A DNA stretch of 64,000 nucleotides from Embiotoca jacksoni (lineage: Eukaryota; Chordata; Actinopteri; Embiotocidae), in NCBI GenBank assembly GCA_022577435.1, contig JAKOON010000018.1:5286656-5350655 (forward strand), in the 5' to 3' direction. Below the pieces are notes generated by a model. That model was not told the DNA's origin, did no database searches, and was given only the letters and a program-made list of their open reading frames with translations. Positions 62,884 through 64,000 of this stretch are shown in pieces. The position numbers were made by a program, and so were the translations under genes. Position 1 is the stretch's first letter. Each line of letters starts with the position of its first letter.

Positions 62884-64000
62884 TGCTTTTAACCATATGT
62901 TTATTTAATCTATATGATTCCTTGTACATTTGCACCTGTTCCTTAATATAAACTACATTTTCCTCCTATTTTAGATCAAATCCTCTGTGTATTAATGGAA
63001 GCACAGTGAAGCTGCTCGTGACCAAACATGGAAATATAACAAAGGTCGTCTGCCAGCCTGTCTCCCATTTCATTTTCTTTCCATACAAACCTTAAAGATC
63101 AAATCCTTAAACAAACGTGTACTGGAAAACCAGGATGAAATGCTTCTAATCTGCCCTGGGAAATCAAGAAAAGTCCATTGTTCAGTTCAAATATGTAATT
63201 TGGTAAATGATCAAAAGGTAATGTTTGCAGAGAAATCAAAACACTGTCCTGTCTCTGTCACCAATTCTGTTTATAGCTTCGAAGGTCTTTCTATAAGAGA
63301 ATCTCTACCTCGTATAATGGTTTTATAATAATATCACAAGTTAAAAATGAACTGTTTACGGCTCATCTAGATCACTTCAATCTTCTTTGACCTGCAGAGT
63401 AGATCATAATATGATCCAGTTGATTACTTTTTAATAAAGATATCACTGACTCTGTCAGTCTTGTCCTCAGTGACAAACTTCATACATCAATCATATTAGT
63501 TTTGGGTATGATGTCCCATCACAGTGCCTGAGTCAAACACTAAGGCAGCAGAGAGCCGGATTCCCACCGGGTTGCTGAGTCAACCATCCAGTTTTCATTC
63601 TGAACAAGAAATAAAGAGAGACAGAGACGGATTCTTTTCTCCTGACAGGAAGACAATACAGACAATTTACTGGTGAGAAAGAGGAGCGGATGTCAGCCTT
63701 CCTCGAGCCCTCAGAGATGAGGCCTCAAGCAGCACACACCTCGACACTTCAACAATAATAACACCAAAGTGTGTACATGTGTGTGTGCTTCCCTAGACAA
63801 TGAAGATCTCAGACAGAAGGGGAGGGGTGCAGTTCACTCCCCAAATCAAACCTGACTCATCTAGGTCGAGGCTGCGCTCACGCTGGGACCCCGGAGAGCA
63901 ACTCAACAACTGTGTGTGTGCGGATGTGTGTTGCTGTGTGTGCAGAGTTACGTGTGATGTTTATGTTTATAGTGTTGAACATTTAATGAACAGTTTGGGG

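Larger units (their letters stand above)
55914..64000 (-). other. pard3: pard3 intron before the RRSSDP exon (partial)
   Basis: More than 8 kb of sequence upstream of the first visible exon. The preceding exon should end one base into a codon and encode something like EIEVTPSALRA; I could not find it, so it probably lies beyond 64000. Contents are a copy of the palindromic repeat (60262-60700) and a compound GT array (62763-62880). AT-rich palindromes occur near 59335-59370. Otherwise unremarkable. Confidence 0.75.

Noticed and set aside
63851..63911. Minus-strand QRERSLDLDES with donor-like GTTTGA and acceptor-like CACACAG
   Set aside because: It does not match the expected EIEVTPSALRA upstream exon or the N-terminal domain, the acceptor has no pyrimidine tract, and the donor is weak.

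Overview
This window looks like intronic and exonic DNA from a ray-finned fish, most likely a percomorph teleost. It is a mosaic of short, correctly spliced vertebrate exons separated by kilobases of intron. It carries 23 long dinucleotide arrays and several non-autonomous DNA transposon families whose sequence resembles repeats I know from percomorph genomes. No bacterial-type genes, operons, CRISPR arrays or confident RNA genes are visible.

All recognisable coding sequence belongs to one gene on the minus strand: pard3, which encodes the cell-polarity scaffold Par-3. Nine internal exons can be placed, in transcript order at 55729-55913, 51572-51709, 27909-28015, 26713-26796, 22220-22345, 19199-19426, 17549-17745, 11600-11739 and 10999-11127. 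Together they give 1,334 nt. Every splice junction joins in phase into one open frame of 444 complete codons plus a split first codon. They encode the phospho-regulated linker after the N-terminal oligomerisation domain (RRSSDP motif), all of PDZ1, the Ser/Pro-rich inter-PDZ linker and all of PDZ2. The N-terminal domain exons (beyond 64000) and the PDZ3, aPKC-binding and C-terminal exons (below position 1) are not seen. The sequence is closer to PARD3 than to PARD3B. I cannot tell which teleost paralogue it is.

Layout: 1-10998 is a partial intron after PDZ2 with five (GT/CA)n arrays, a dispersed repeat and a small inverted-repeat element. 11-28 kb holds eight of the nine exons, including both PDZ domains. 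It is interrupted by a 559 bp element with perfect 20 bp inverted termini, a hAT-like MITE and a percomorph MITE. 28-51.6 kb is one 23.6 kb intron with a pyrimidine mirror tract, a LINE 3' remnant, a solo LTR with a 5 bp target duplication, a palindromic repeat and a dense microsatellite cluster. 51.7-55.7 kb is a small intron with an AGGTCA-bearing repeat. 55.9-64 kb is a partial intron with a second, inverted copy of the palindromic repeat.

The most notable observations are: a small Glu-rich linker exon recoverable from reading-phase logic; a 3' splice site whose pyrimidine tract is a CT microsatellite; symmetric exons encoding PDZ1; a strong bias of dinucleotide arrays to the CA orientation in the transcript; and several inverted-repeat elements that may represent undescribed MITE families. 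I saw no convincing new gene system.
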